Origin: an uncultured Bacteroidales bacterium
GTDB lineage: Bacteria > Bacteroidota > Bacteroidia > Bacteroidales > Bacteroidaceae
Length of the DNA stretch: 64,000 bases
Direction of reading: 5' to 3'
Assembly: GCA_937898885.1 (NCBI GenBank)
Contig: CALDKD010000110.1
Span: 13,010-77,009, forward strand
How positions within the stretch are numbered: the stretch's first letter is position 1; every line of letters starts with the position of its first letter. Below are positions 9,010 to 20,000 of this stretch, one piece after another. The notes under the pieces were generated by a model. The model saw only the letters and a program-made list of their open reading frames with translations, made no database searches and was not told the origin of the DNA. Position numbers and translations under genes: made by a program.

Positions 9010-9095
9010 AATCCTCTCAATAAGCGGGGCTGTTGTCCGTTTTCTTAATATCCCGCGAAGTTAGTGTAAAAGTAGGGAAGTACAAAACTGTTTAT

Positions 9096-9103
9096 TAATT
9101 TTG
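9096..9103 (+). promoter_or_regulatory. -7 box upstream of the CHU_C-uvrA operon
   Basis: TAATTTTG followed by C matches the Bacteroidota -7 element; no clear TTG is at the expected distance. The box lies only 7 bases before the ATG at 9111, which argues for the second ATG at 9123 as the true start. Confidence 0.5.
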
Positions 9104-9122
9104 CATCCAAATGAGAGTCACA

Positions 9123-9893
9123 ATGAGCACAGCCGGACGTATCCTCACTTTTCTTCTGTATATGACGCTGCCTGTCACGGCTGCCGCGGCACCACACTCG
9201 CGTGCCTTTCTGGTACTTACCGACAAGACCGGGGCGCAGGATACGCTCTATGTGGGCGAGAGCGGCACTACGGCGTACGAGGCTCCTCTGAGCGTCTCTT
9301 TCAACTCTGGAATGAGCGGAGTGGTGACCGGCACGTCGGTCTATGCCGAGTGGCGCGTGCATCGCTCGTACAAGGAGGATGACTATCAGGTGGACGAGGA
9401 TTACCTTACACGTCAGGAGGAGAATGCCTCTTATGTGTTTGAGGATGCCGGCACGTTCACGGTGAGCTTTGCATACTCGTACCGCGAGCCGGGTGGCGGT
9501 GAGATAATTGAGGGCGAGGAACTTGAGAAGATCTCATTCTCCATAGATGTGGCGGACCTGTATGTGCCGAATGCGTTCTCGCCGAACGACGACGGCAAGA
9601 ACGATGTGCTCAAGGTGAGGGTGAAGTCTGTTGTGAGCTTCAAGATGCAGATTTTCAACCGCTGGGGGCAGGTGATGGCCTCGGGCGATGAGAATACGCT
9701 GGAGTATGAGAGCGGGAACGACAACAACGGATATTACATCTGCTGGGACGGCTATCATAACGGCACTGTGGTGCCTGACGGCGTATATTTCATTCATATT
9801 GAGGCTGATGGCGCAGGAGGCCGTCATTTTACCCGCAAGTCGGACATTAATGTCCTGAAGGGGCTTGGCGTTGATCCGAGTTTGAGTAATTAG
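9123..9893 (+). CDS. Secreted protein with gliding-motility/T9SS-type C-terminal domain (CHU_C)
   Basis: With the start at 9123 the protein is 256 residues and begins with a signal peptide (MSTAGRILTFLLYMTLPVTA). The upstream ATG at 9111 is less likely because it lies almost on the transcription start. The last 90 residues show the gliding-type C-terminal domain: PNAFSPNDDGKND, then FNRWGQVM, then WDGYHNGTVVPDGVYF and a final RKSDINVLKG. In other Bacteroidota this domain serves type IX export or is an adhesin module. It ends 6 bases before uvrA, an unusual partner for a DNA repair gene. Confidence 0.85.
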   Translation: MSTAGRILTFLLYMTLPVTAAAAPHSRAFLVLTDKTGAQDTLYVGESGTTAYEAPLSVSFNSGMSGVVTGTSVYAEWRVHRSYKEDDYQVDEDYLTRQEENASYVFEDAGTFTVSFAYSYREPGGGEIIEGEELEKISFSIDVADLYVPNAFSPNDDGKNDVLKVRVKSVVSFKMQIFNRWGQVMASGDENTLEYESGNDNNGYYICWDGYHNGTVVPDGVYFIHIEADGAGGRHFTRKSDINVLKGLGVDPSLSN

Positions 9894-9899
9894 TGCGGA

Positions 9900-12767
9900 A
9901 TGGATAAGGAGTCGCAGAAGATAAGTGTTGTAGGGGCCAGGGCCAATAATCTGAAGAATATCAATGTGGATATTCCTCACAAGTCTCTTACCGTTGTCAC
10001 CGGTCTGAGCGGAAGCGGCAAGTCATCGCTTGCGTTCAATACCATTTACGCCGAGGGACAGCGTAGGTACATAGAGACGTTCTCGGCCTATGCCCGCAAT
10101 TTCCTGGGGAATCTGGAGCGTCCGGATGTGGATATGATAACCGGACTCAGTCCTGTGATCTCCATTGAGCAGAAGACCACCAACCGCAATCCGCGCTCAA
10201 CCGTAGGGACAACGACAGAGGTTTATGACTATCTGCGTCTGCTGTTCGCCAGGGCGGGTGAGGCCTATTCTTACCTTTCTGGCAAGAAGATGGTGAAATA
10301 TACTGAGGAACAGATTCTTAACCTGATTTTCTCTGATTATGACGGACAGCGCATATATGTGCTGGCTCCGCTGGTGAGGAACCGCAAGGGCCACTACAAG
10401 GAGCTGCTGGAGAGCGTTCGCCGCAAAGGGTATCTTAATGTGCGCATAGATGGCGAGATGCGCGAGGTGCGTCCGGGAATGAAACTGGACCGCTACAAGA
10501 ATCACGATATTGAGGTTGTGGTGGAGAAACTCGTGGTGAATGAGAAATACCGCCATCGTCTGCAGGATGCCGTGGAGCTGGCAATGAGACAGGGTGACGG
10601 ACTGATGATGATACTCTCTGTTCCTGATGATGTGCTGCCAGGTGTGGCTGCCCAGGGTACGCTTCGCCATTACAGCAGGAAGCTGATGTGTCCGGATACG
10701 GGCCTGTCGTATGGTGATCCGGCACCGCACAACTTCTCGTTCAACTCTCCGCAGGGCTATTGCCCCAAGTGCAAGGGCCTGGGCGTGGTATCGCAGGTTG
10801 ATGTGGACAAGGTGATTCCGGACCGCAGCCTGTCCGTGCGAAAGGGTGCGCTGGCTCCGCTGGGACCGTTCAAGAATACGCTTATCTTCAGGCAGATAAC
10901 ATCTTTGCTGCAAAAATATGACTATACGCTGGATACTCCGGTGTCGGAGATAACGGAGGATGTCATTGACGAGATTCTGAACGGCAGCTCCGAGCGCATA
11001 AAGGTGCAGATTACCGGCATCAACAGCGAGGCTGATGCCGTGTTTATGGAATATGACGGCATTGTGAAGTACATACGCGCCCTGCAGCAGCAGACAGACC
11101 TGACTGCTGCCGAGCAGCGCTGGGCTGACCAGTTCGCTGTGACCACGGAGTGCCCGGAGTGTCACGGCTCCCGCCTGAAGAAGGAGTCGCTGCATTTCCT
11201 GATTGACGGCAAGAATATTTTCGAGCTGTCATCGATGGATATAGCGGATCTGCTTGAGTGGGCGGAGCACGTGGAGGAGCGGATGTCGGAGCGGCAGCGC
11301 GCCATTGCATCGGAGATTCTCAAGGAGATTCGCATCCGCCTGAAGTTTATGTTGGATGTGGGTCTTGACTATCTGTCGCTGAACCGTCCGGCGGAGTCTT
11401 TGTCAGGAGGCGAGGAGCAGCGCATACGTCTGGCTACCCAGATTGGCTCCAAGCTGGTGAATGTGCTGTATATTCTTGATGAGCCGAGCATAGGACTGCA
11501 TCAGCGCGACAATATGCGCCTGATAAACTCGCTGAAGTCGCTGCGCGATGTGGGCAATACCATTCTTGTGGTGGAGCACGACCGCGATATGATGCTGGCG
11601 GCGGACAGGGTGATTGATCTTGGCCCGAAGGCCGGACGTCACGGCGGCGAGGTTGTGTTTGCCGGTACTCCGGAGGAGATGATGGCCGCCGGCACGCTTA
11701 CGGCTCAGTATCTGAAAGGGAAGCTGGATACACGCGATGCCGGACGTGAGAGGCGCTCAGGCAACGGCAAGAGCATAGTGCTGCGCGGCTGTCGTGGCAA
11801 CAATCTGAAGAATATCGATGTGGAGTTCCCGCTGGGCAAGCTGATATGCGTGACGGGTGTGTCGGGCAGCGGTAAATCGACTCTGGTCAATGAGACACTG
11901 CAGCCTTTGCTGTCGCAGCGTCTGTATCGCTCCCTGAAGGCTCCTCTGGAGTATGACAGCGTGGAGGGAATAGAGTTCATAGATAAGGTGGTTGATGTTG
12001 ACCAGTCGCCTCTGGGGCGTACACCAAGGTCGAATCCCGCCACCTATACCGGCGTGTTCAGCGATATCCGCTCGCTTTTTGTAGAGTTGCCGGAGTCGAA
12101 GATACGCGCATACAAGGCAGGTCGTTTCTCGTTCAATGTGTCGGGAGGCCGTTGTGAGGCTTGCGGTGGCAATGGCTACAAGACTATTGAGATGAATTTC
12201 CTGCCCGATGTGATGATTCCTTGCGAGGTTTGTCACGGTAAGCGCTATAACCGCGAGACTCTGGAGGTGCGGTTCAAGGGCAAGTCTATTGCCGATGTGT
12301 TGGATATGACCATCAATATGGCGGTTGAGTTCTTTGAGAATGTGCCGGTGATATTGAACAAGATAAAGGTGCTGCAGGATGTGGGACTGGGCTATCTGAA
12401 ACTGGGACAGCCATCAACGACGATATCGGGAGGCGAGAGCCAGCGCGTGAAACTGGCTACCGAGCTTTCCAAGCGCGATACAGGCAAGACTCTGTATATT
12501 CTGGACGAGCCTACCACAGGACTTCACTTTGAGGATATCCGTGTGCTGATGAATGTGCTTAACCGCTTGGTTGACAAGGGCAATACCGTGATTGTGATAG
12601 AGCACAACATGGATGTTATCAAGCAGGCTGACTGGATTATCGATATGGGTCCTGAAGGCGGTCGCGGCGGTGGCGAGCTGGTTGTGCAGGGTACGCCGGA
12701 GCAGGTAGCCGCATCGGACAAAGGCTATACCGCCGCATTCCTTAATGAGGAGCTGAGGCGCAATTAA
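9900..12767 (+). CDS. uvrA: Excinuclease ABC subunit A
   Basis: UvrA is the DNA-damage sensor ATPase of nucleotide excision repair and delivers UvrB to lesions. The 955-residue length is typical. Two ABC ATPase modules are complete: Walker A motifs GLSGSGKS near residue 33 and GVSGSGKS near residue 655, and signature motifs LSGGEEQR near 501 and ISGGESQR near 842. Zinc-binding CxxC pairs are present (CPKCKGLG and CPECHGSR; CEACGGNGY and CEVCHGKR). It follows the CHU_C gene by 6 bases and precedes the methyltransferase by 24, so the three form one operon. Confidence 0.97.
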   Translation: MDKESQKISVVGARANNLKNINVDIPHKSLTVVTGLSGSGKSSLAFNTIYAEGQRRYIETFSAYARNFLGNLERPDVDMITGLSPVISIEQKTTNRNPRSTVGTTTEVYDYLRLLFARAGEAYSYLSGKKMVKYTEEQILNLIFSDYDGQRIYVLAPLVRNRKGHYKELLESVRRKGYLNVRIDGEMREVRPGMKLDRYKNHDIEVVVEKLVVNEKYRHRLQDAVELAMRQGDGLMMILSVPDDVLPGVAAQGTLRHYSRKLMCPDTGLSYGDPAPHNFSFNSPQGYCPKCKGLGVVSQVDVDKVIPDRSLSVRKGALAPLGPFKNTLIFRQITSLLQKYDYTLDTPVSEITEDVIDEILNGSSERIKVQITGINSEADAVFMEYDGIVKYIRALQQQTDLTAAEQRWADQFAVTTECPECHGSRLKKESLHFLIDGKNIFELSSMDIADLLEWAEHVEERMSERQRAIASEILKEIRIRLKFMLDVGLDYLSLNRPAESLSGGEEQRIRLATQIGSKLVNVLYILDEPSIGLHQRDNMRLINSLKSLRDVGNTILVVEHDRDMMLAADRVIDLGPKAGRHGGEVVFAGTPEEMMAAGTLTAQYLKGKLDTRDAGRERRSGNGKSIVLRGCRGNNLKNIDVEFPLGKLICVTGVSGSGKSTLVNETLQPLLSQRLYRSLKAPLEYDSVEGIEFIDKVVDVDQSPLGRTPRSNPATYTGVFSDIRSLFVELPESKIRAYKAGRFSFNVSGGRCEACGGNGYKTIEMNFLPDVMIPCEVCHGKRYNRETLEVRFKGKSIADVLDMTINMAVEFFENVPVILNKIKVLQDVGLGYLKLGQPSTTISGGESQRVKLATELSKRDTGKTLYILDEPTTGLHFEDIRVLMNVLNRLVDKGNTVIVIEHNMDVIKQADWIIDMGPEGGRGGGELVVQGTPEQVAASDKGYTAAFLNEELRRN

Positions 12768-12791
12768 TCCGTTGATTCCGTTTTTAAGATT

Positions 12792-14006
12792 ATGGATTTC
12801 TCCGTTGAGACCAGAGATTTCATTCGTACGCATCTGGCTGATGACGTGCGGAGCCTGGCGCTGGGCAGACATCCCGAGGGGGTGGATATGCGCGCGGCTC
12901 TGGTGCAGATAGCCGGGCATCAGGCGGCATTGCAGAAACTGCCTGAGTGGGCTGCGGCGGACGGTGTCCTGTGGCCGGAGCACATATCTATGGAGCAGTG
13001 TACCAGTCAGCAACTTGCCGCGTTCAAGGCCGGTATTGTTGACAGGGTGTTGCCTGTGGGCTTCAGTATGGCGGATATTACCGGTGGAATGGGGGTGGAC
13101 TGCCTTTATCTGTCGGGGAATGCGGGGAAGGTGTGCTACAACGATATGAATGCCGCGCTCTGTGAGCTGGCTGCGCATAACCTGCCGCTGCTGGGACGTG
13201 ACAACGTGGCCGTAAGCAATCTGCGGGCGGAGGATTTCCTGGATTCGCGTTCCGGAGAGCATTTCGGACTGCTGTATATTGATCCTGCAAGGCGTTCGGC
13301 CACGGGAGGTAAGCTTGTGTCGCTCAAGGATTGTCAGCCGGACATCACCGTGCTGCAGCACAGGATGCTTGATATGGCGGATGTGGTTATGGTGAAGATG
13401 TCGCCGATGCTGGATATCAGTGTGGCGTTGTCTGAGCTCTCTTGCGTGACGGAGCTTTGGGTGCTGTCGCTGGCTGGCGAGTGTAAGGAGCTGCTGGCTG
13501 TGCTGCGGCCAGGATTCAACGGTGACGCTGAGATTATTGCGGTGAATATTGCGGCTGACGGCAAGGCGGGTCCTGAGCTGCGCTCTACAAGGACGGCCGA
13601 CGTTGAACGGTCTTTGCCATTGGTACAGGCCGGTGATGTGTGTGCCGGCGGATATTTGTATGAGCCGTTTGCGGCGCAGATGAAGAGTGGCCTGTTCAGG
13701 ACGTTGTGCGGCACGTACGGAGTGCGTCAGCTGCACGCTGACTCGCATCTGTTTTTATCGGAGTCTCTGATTGAGGGGTTTCCGGGCCGTGTCTTTGAGA
13801 TTGAGTCGGTATGTCAGTTTGACAAGCGTTCTGCCAGGACTCTTTTCTCGCAGTATCCGCAGGCTAACATTGCCGTGCGGAATTTTCCCCTGTCGGCCGA
13901 TGAGCTCCGGTCTCGTTTCCGTGTGCGCGATGGTGGCGCGCATTATATTTTCGGTACAACAGTTTGTCCGCAGCAGAAGGTATTGATTAAGGCTTCCAGA
14001 ATTTGA
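12792..14006 (+). CDS. Class I SAM-dependent methyltransferase with THUMP-like domain
   Basis: A 404-residue protein. An N-terminal helical part is followed by a Rossmann methyltransferase core, with the SAM-binding glycine motif ADITGGMGVD near residues 94-103 and a catalytic-type loop IDPARRSATGGK near 165. The C-terminal 80 residues (IAVRNFPLSADELRSRF...GGAHYIFGTT) match the THUMP-like domain seen in a Bacteroidota family of presumed RNA methyltransferases. The substrate is unknown; an RNA base is the likeliest target. It is the last gene of the uvrA operon. Confidence 0.8.
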   Translation: MDFSVETRDFIRTHLADDVRSLALGRHPEGVDMRAALVQIAGHQAALQKLPEWAAADGVLWPEHISMEQCTSQQLAAFKAGIVDRVLPVGFSMADITGGMGVDCLYLSGNAGKVCYNDMNAALCELAAHNLPLLGRDNVAVSNLRAEDFLDSRSGEHFGLLYIDPARRSATGGKLVSLKDCQPDITVLQHRMLDMADVVMVKMSPMLDISVALSELSCVTELWVLSLAGECKELLAVLRPGFNGDAEIIAVNIAADGKAGPELRSTRTADVERSLPLVQAGDVCAGGYLYEPFAAQMKSGLFRTLCGTYGVRQLHADSHLFLSESLIEGFPGRVFEIESVCQFDKRSARTLFSQYPQANIAVRNFPLSADELRSRFRVRDGGAHYIFGTTVCPQQKVLIKASRI

Positions 14007-14009
14007 ACG

Positions 14010-14186
14010 GTCCCGTCAGGGTGAGCCCGGTTGGGACTTGGCGCCTCACAGCCGGCTCGTGCGTCATTCCAGCCTAAGCCGCGGAATTCGCTTCGCTCAG
14101 ACATCCGCGTCTCTTGACGGCTTCCATTCCTTCTTGCTTTTCCGGCTTCTATGCGATAGTCCCAACCGGCCTCACCCTGACGGGAC
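14010..14186. repeat. 177-bp long inverted repeat between convergent genes
   Basis: The 29-base arm at 14010-14038 matches the reverse complement of 14158-14186 at 28 of 29 positions (the one difference is at 14026/14170). The loop is 119 bases and has its own small inverted pair (CGCGGA near 14081, TCCGCG near 14104). It fills the gap between the methyltransferase stop and the end of the nuclease gene. It could be a large bidirectional terminator, but the size and near-perfect arms also fit a small non-autonomous mobile element. Confidence 0.7.
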
Positions 14187-14201
14187 TTGCCGGGATAGAG
14201 G

Positions 14202-17078
14202 TCAGCGGTGGCAGAGTTCCTTGAAATTGCAGTTCTTGCAGGTGTCGGGGATATCTGTCTGGGTAAACGGAATATCGCGGTTGAGTATCTCGCTTATTAT
14301 CTGCTGCAGACGAGAGGTGTAGTCCTCAAGATAATGGCCGGTGAAATCGGTTACCGGCGCGCCGTTCATCTGCATATACAGGTTATCCTCCGTGGGCTTG
14401 GCAGAGCGGCGGATGTAAAGCAATACCGGGGCCAGCATCTTGTCCTCATAGCCTTTTGAGTGTCGCACCAGTGTGGCATAGTAGAAAGTCTGAAGCGCAT
14501 AGCGGCGACGCTTGGGACCGGGCGTGAACAGGTCATCCAGACTCTTGGGGTTCTCCTCTACGTGCCCGGTCTTGTAATCCGCTATGCGGTATATCCCATT
14601 CTTGCAGTCCATACGGTCAATGCGGCCGCTTATGCGTATCCTCAGCTCGCTGTCTGGCCGGCCAGGGTGGGGAATGGATATGTAATGCTCGAAGTCCTTG
14701 GACTCGCTGCCGATATATTGGAAAGGAGCATACTCCTTGTCCATACGGAGCATCTGGCGCAGATAGCGCAGAATTACCTCAAAGTTGATGGACTGTGTGC
14801 CATTGTAGCTGTCAGGGTCGATGTCCTTGTCGTTGAACAGTTCCTGCCTGAAAGCCTCCCGCACGAACGATGTCAGACGCTTGCTGTCTTTCAGTATGGC
14901 GTCAATGCCGTCTTTCGTTATTGTGCCGTCATTGCTCTGCGATGCCAGTGAGTTGTATGTAAGCTCGGCGCTGAGGTGAAACAGGTTGCCGAACAGACTC
15001 GGGTCTATCTCTGCGGGGTCCTGACTGACAGACCTTATGCCCGCCACATACTGCAGGTAGTATTTGAACTTGCAGTCAATATAGCAGTTCAGGGCGGAGG
15101 GCGATATGTAGTTCCTTTTGTCTGCAGTGTCGTACATACGGTAAAGATGCTCCATTACGCTGCCGGTCTTGGCGGCGCTCAGCGGCTGGTCTGCGTTCCG
15201 CACGCTGTGGGCAGGCTCCAACGTTAACCTGCGCACGGGGCGCCCGCTTACTATAAGTTGAAGCAGGTAGCGTGATATCTGGCCCTTGCCGATGCCTGAG
15301 GTGTCGGTGTTGCCGTTGTATATCATTGTGATGCTCTCGGCTCTCTGCAACAGATGGTGAAAATTATACGATGCCACCGCGCTTTTCTCCTGCATAGTGG
15401 TCAGCCCGAAGGCCATGCGCAGACTGTATGGGATGAATGATGCCTCTGAGCTTCCGGAAGGCAGGGTACCCTCGGCTGCGGACAGCAGAAGCACGTGCTT
15501 GAAATCAAGGTTCCTGGTCTCAATCATTCCCATAACCTGCATTCCTACGGCCGGCTCGCCGTGGAATGGCACCGTGGTAGTTGTCATTACCTTGCGGAGC
15601 AGCTTGCAGAGCATCTCCGTGCCTATGTTCAGGGTGCCGTCCTCAACGAGAGTGCGGAAGCGGCTTGTCTGTGTATAGATGCGGTAGAGCGCCTCGCTGT
15701 ACAGCGGCTGGAAAATGGTGTCGCTGTCATCCGCGCCAATGGTGGGGGCAAGGATCCGCAGGACAGCCATCAGATTGTCAAGAAGCGATATGTTGTCGGT
15801 GCAGGGCGTGAATATCGCCTTCAAGGCATCGTCGCTCTGCTGAATGTCTGATATCTCCGGATAATACTGCCGCGATTTCCTTAACTCCTGATAGATGGAG
15901 CCGGCATTCTGCGATATCCTCTCTGTAAGCGGGTTGTTCAGTATGCGCCCTACGTGCTCTATCGTGAGCCTGCCGCCGTTCTTGAAGGAAAGGCGTTGCA
16001 CGTCAAGTATGGCTGATACGAATCCGTAGAGCGGAATGGAGCTTAGCGGAAATCCCATGGTGACATTTACATCGTCTGTCTTACCTGAAGGAATGGAGTG
16101 AAGCACTGGCTGCAGCAATGCGCTGTCGCACAATACTATGGACGCGTCTTTGTCTGGCCGGCAGGGCAGTGAGTCAATCCATTTCGGGATGTAGCGTGCC
16201 TGCGCGTTGTCGGAAGAGGCTTCTATGATGGTGATGTCCTTCTCTTTGCTGATGTTGTTGAACATCTCAGGCGGAATCCTGTTGGGAAACTCTGCAAGGT
16301 TCTGCCGCAGGAACATACCAGCCTCCATCGAGGTGTCCTCTATGTAGCTTTGGTCATAATCCCAATAGAAGAGTGCCTTGCCGCTCTCTCTCAGCTTGCG
16401 GAACAGGGCCTTCTCGGCATTGTCCAGACTGTTGAAGCCTACGAAGGCATACATTCCGTCTCCGAGACGGCTGACGTCAATGGATTGCGTGACCTCGCGT
16501 TGCAGCATACCGTCGTATGCAAGTCCGGACTCTTTGAGCTGCCGGCGGAATCTGTGGTATATGGGGCCAAGCGCGTCCCATATCTGGATGTATTTTCGCT
16601 TCAGTTCGGAATCTCCGTTGAAACCGTTGAAGAATGACTTGAGAATCTCGTTCTGCTCATCGCTGAGAAAGGACTTGCCCTCAATCTCCTTGTGGTTCTG
16701 CAGGCAGGCGAACAGACCGTCGGCATCGCACATATTGCGGTCTATGTCGTCAAAGTCGCGAAGCATCAGCTCGCCCCAGCTCCAGAAGCTGTCTGGGGTC
16801 TCGTCGGTGTGAAGCTGCTCCTTGTAGATGTTGTACAGCATTGATACCAGCTTGAACTGGTCTGCCGTCTGCAGCTCTGCCTGAGACTGGAACAGCTCGG
16901 TGATGGTCATATATGACGGTGACCATACAGGCTTGTCGCCGCATTTCGACAGATATTCGTCGAAGAACAGGCGCGCGCGGCGGTTCGGAAATACCATTGT
17001 GATATGCGACAGACCGCGCAATGGGTCAAGGAAGCTCGCATACAGGTCTTTTGCTACCAGATTTAAAAAGTGCTCCAT
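14202..17078 (-). CDS. PD-(D/E)XK nuclease family protein, AddB-like partner
   Basis: A 958-residue protein starting 4 bases after the stop of the AddA-like helicase gene. The C-terminal nuclease domain is visible: RIADYKTG near residue 833 carries the Asp-X-Lys core, and an iron-sulphur-type cysteine set appears as CYIDCKF near residue 656 and CKNCNFKELC at the very end, as in AddB. The N-terminal part is helicase-like but without a clear Walker A, as expected of an inactivated helicase scaffold. With its neighbour it should process double-strand DNA ends for recombination. Confidence 0.85.
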   Translation of the reverse strand: MEHFLNLVAKDLYASFLDPLRGLSHITMVFPNRRARLFFDEYLSKCGDKPVWSPSYMTITELFQSQAELQTADQFKLVSMLYNIYKEQLHTDETPDSFWSWGELMLRDFDDIDRNMCDADGLFACLQNHKEIEGKSFLSDEQNEILKSFFNGFNGDSELKRKYIQIWDALGPIYHRFRRQLKESGLAYDGMLQREVTQSIDVSRLGDGMYAFVGFNSLDNAEKALFRKLRESGKALFYWDYDQSYIEDTSMEAGMFLRQNLAEFPNRIPPEMFNNISKEKDITIIEASSDNAQARYIPKWIDSLPCRPDKDASIVLCDSALLQPVLHSIPSGKTDDVNVTMGFPLSSIPLYGFVSAILDVQRLSFKNGGRLTIEHVGRILNNPLTERISQNAGSIYQELRKSRQYYPEISDIQQSDDALKAIFTPCTDNISLLDNLMAVLRILAPTIGADDSDTIFQPLYSEALYRIYTQTSRFRTLVEDGTLNIGTEMLCKLLRKVMTTTTVPFHGEPAVGMQVMGMIETRNLDFKHVLLLSAAEGTLPSGSSEASFIPYSLRMAFGLTTMQEKSAVASYNFHHLLQRAESITMIYNGNTDTSGIGKGQISRYLLQLIVSGRPVRRLTLEPAHSVRNADQPLSAAKTGSVMEHLYRMYDTADKRNYISPSALNCYIDCKFKYYLQYVAGIRSVSQDPAEIDPSLFGNLFHLSAELTYNSLASQSNDGTITKDGIDAILKDSKRLTSFVREAFRQELFNDKDIDPDSYNGTQSINFEVILRYLRQMLRMDKEYAPFQYIGSESKDFEHYISIPHPGRPDSELRIRISGRIDRMDCKNGIYRIADYKTGHVEENPKSLDDLFTPGPKRRRYALQTFYYATLVRHSKGYEDKMLAPVLLYIRRSAKPTEDNLYMQMNGAPVTDFTGHYLEDYTSRLQQIISEILNRDIPFTQTDIPDTCKNCNFKELCHR

Positions 17079-17082
17079 AATC

Positions 17083-20000
17083 TCAACAGCTGATTATCTT
17101 GTTCTGATATATATACCAGACGTATCCTTTAATATTGGTGAATCCCATCTTTCCGAGCAGCTCCACATACTCCTGGACCTGATGCAGATGCTCCTCTCTC
17201 TCCCTCGCGAACTTGAAGTCAACGACTATGGTCTCGTTGCCGTCTGTCATTACACGGTCCGGCCTGCGCGTCTGCACCTTGCCGTTGTGGCGGAAAAGAA
17301 CAGATGTCTCGTTGAAGAGTGTCCAGTGAGGGTCAAACCACCTCTCAACCTCTGGGGCGGATATGGCTTTGCTTATGAGGCTGATTATTGACCCGGCCTT
17401 AGCGGAGCTCTCTATTAGGCCCTGCGACAGAAGATTGCTCACCTCGCGCCTTATGTCGGCCGGAGTCCTGATGACCGACAGAAGCTGATGCAGCAGCTTG
17501 CCGTTCTCGATGTAGCTCTCTTGCGTTCCCTTAGGCTCCGCGGCATCATCGCCGGATGAATGGGTGAATCTCTGTGACTCCCCGGACTGGCGGAAGCTCG
17601 CGGTTATTCCGTATGATTCCATCGCTATATCGCAGCTTTCCGGAATCGTATCTAACGGGTTATTCACGTTGCTGCCGGGCCTGTCGCCGGAGTGTGGCAG
17701 TATCTCGCCATTCTCGTACTGCAGGAAACCATTCTCGTCAGGTTGGATTTTATACTCATCTTTAAGGCATTTCGATATGACATCGCTTATTCGTGTTATT
17801 GCATCCGCGTCCTTACCGGCTGGAGTGGCGCTGAGAATGACCATATTGCATATCGGCCTTGTAGCTGCCACATACAGCAGATTCAGGTTGTCAACCATCT
17901 GGCGGCTTGTCTCCTGGCGGTACTCTTCGCTGAATGCGGAGTTGCCAAGGCTCTTGCTGTAGTCAATGGGCAGAAGGGGCATCTCGTTGAACGGCTCCTC
18001 TTGAGGCTCACACCACATCTGGTCTCCGCTCTTGCAGATTGTCCAGTCGCAACAGGGGATGATTACGGTGTGGAACTCCAGACCTTTCGACGCGTGTATC
18101 GTCATCAGCCGTATGCTGGCGGTATTTCCCGATGGTATGGCTTTTTTATGAAGTTTGTCGTCCCACGCGTCTATGAAGTCGGATATGTCTGCCGATGTGC
18201 GCACGGCGAATTCCCTCACCAAATCGAGGAAGGTAAGTATGTATGCGTCCTGGCTTCCGGCCTTTCCGCAAAGCAATGTGCGGTTGAGATACTCGGCAAG
18301 CTCATAGAGCGGGATGTTTCTGAGACGCTCGCGGTTTGCGGCCATATTGTCCGGGAGTATGGCGCCAAGGTCCCCGCCCATAAGGGTGTGCAGGTCAGCG
18401 TCCTCTCCGAGTATCTCTCTGGAGCGCTCGTAGAGCAACGATGCCAGTGCAACCTGGTCGGTCTCTTCGGAGATCCACCGCATGGCGTTTACGATGATTC
18501 GTACAGCGTACGATGAGTCCAGTTGGAATGCCTCGCCCGATATCATGGGCAGATCTGGACGCGCTGTGGCGAAATAGTTGGCTATCGTGGTTATGTCTTT
18601 CTTGTTGCGCAGGAGCAGGGTTATGTCTTCGTAACTCACTCCGGCATTGATGAGACGGTCAATCTCTGTCTCTATCATCTGCATTGCCAGCTCGTCCTTG
18701 TCTAAGCCTGGCTCGCCTTTGCTCAGCATTGATACCCGGACATATCCATCCTTTGTCTTTCGCGGACTCTCCTGCATGACATCGGAGTATGCCTTTTCAA
18801 GAGCCGTGTGCTTATCCTTAAACAAGTCATAGTAGCTTCCCATAAGAATTGACTTGGCCTGGGGAAAGATACTGTTGTTGAAATCAATGATATTCCCGTG
18901 GCTACGCCGGTTTGTCTTAAGCGGTACGGTCTCTGGATTGTAGTCGCGGAATTTCTGCTCAATCTCAGAGTTCAGAATGTTCCAGTCGCCGTTTCTCCAG
19001 CGGTAGATGGACTGCTTTACATCGCCTACCACCAGACAGTCCTGGTTCTGCGACAGGCACTCCAGGATAAGGAGCTGCAGGTTTTTCCATTGCATGGACG
19101 ATGTGTCCTGAAACTCGTCTATCATAAGATGCCTGACAAAGCTGCCGGTCTTCTCAAATACAAACGATGTGTCGTTCTCGGTGAGGCTGCTGAGCAGATG
19201 TGCCGTATCGGCCAGCACGAAACGGCCTTCTTCCTGATTCTGCCGGTTTATCTCGCTGCGGACAGCCAGCAGGAGGGCCAGCTCGTTCAGGTGCCGGAGC
19301 GCCGCGTCGTAGGAGTTCACGCACCGCTCATATTGTTCGTGGAGTGTCTTTGCCTCATTAAACAGGGGTATGGCGATGTCTGACGTGAATGCTTCCAGAG
19401 ACGGGTCCTTCTTTATGTCTGGCTTCTTGAATAAGGTTGTGTCGCCAGAGATTATGTTCCCTATGGTCTTTCCGGTCTCTTTCTCCAGAAACGTGCCGTC
19501 AAGTATGCTCTGTACAAGATTGCACTGGTTTTTCCCAAGAGCGCTGACGGGGTATCCGCGTTGCTCCAGCTGACGGCTTATGTTCTCACCGCACCTCTTG
19601 GTCTTCTCTATGAGCTCCGGGACGAGCTTGTCGCGCTTCTCTCTCAGGGATTTGGCGTAGCTCTGTATGGCGTCAGGGTTCTCTAGGGCATCACGTAGTC
19701 TGGTGCCTTTTTCCATAAAGACCTCGCTGAAGAGTTGCTTGGAGAACTCTTTCAACTGGTGGTCTATGTGCCAGCCTTTGTCATCGTCTATGTTGTCCTG
19801 CACGAAGTCCAGCACATACTTGTCTTCTTTTGACTTAGGCTCAAGGTTGGCAAGAAACGCGTCGACCGCGCTGCTTATCACACCTTCCTGGTCAAGTTCC
19901 AGGCTCAGGTTACTGCCTAGCTGCAGCTCACGGGCCAGGCCGCGGAGTACTGACTGGAAGAAACTGTCTATGGTCTCAACGCGGAAATGGCCATAGTCCT

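Noticed and set aside
10197..11195. 332-codon minus-strand frame inside uvrA
   Set aside because: Antisense shadow of a conserved gene, with no recognisable protein.
12414..13748. 444-codon minus-strand frame opposite the uvrA end and the methyltransferase gene
   Set aside because: Rich in His/Arg/Gln without domain structure and fully antisense to two well-supported genes.
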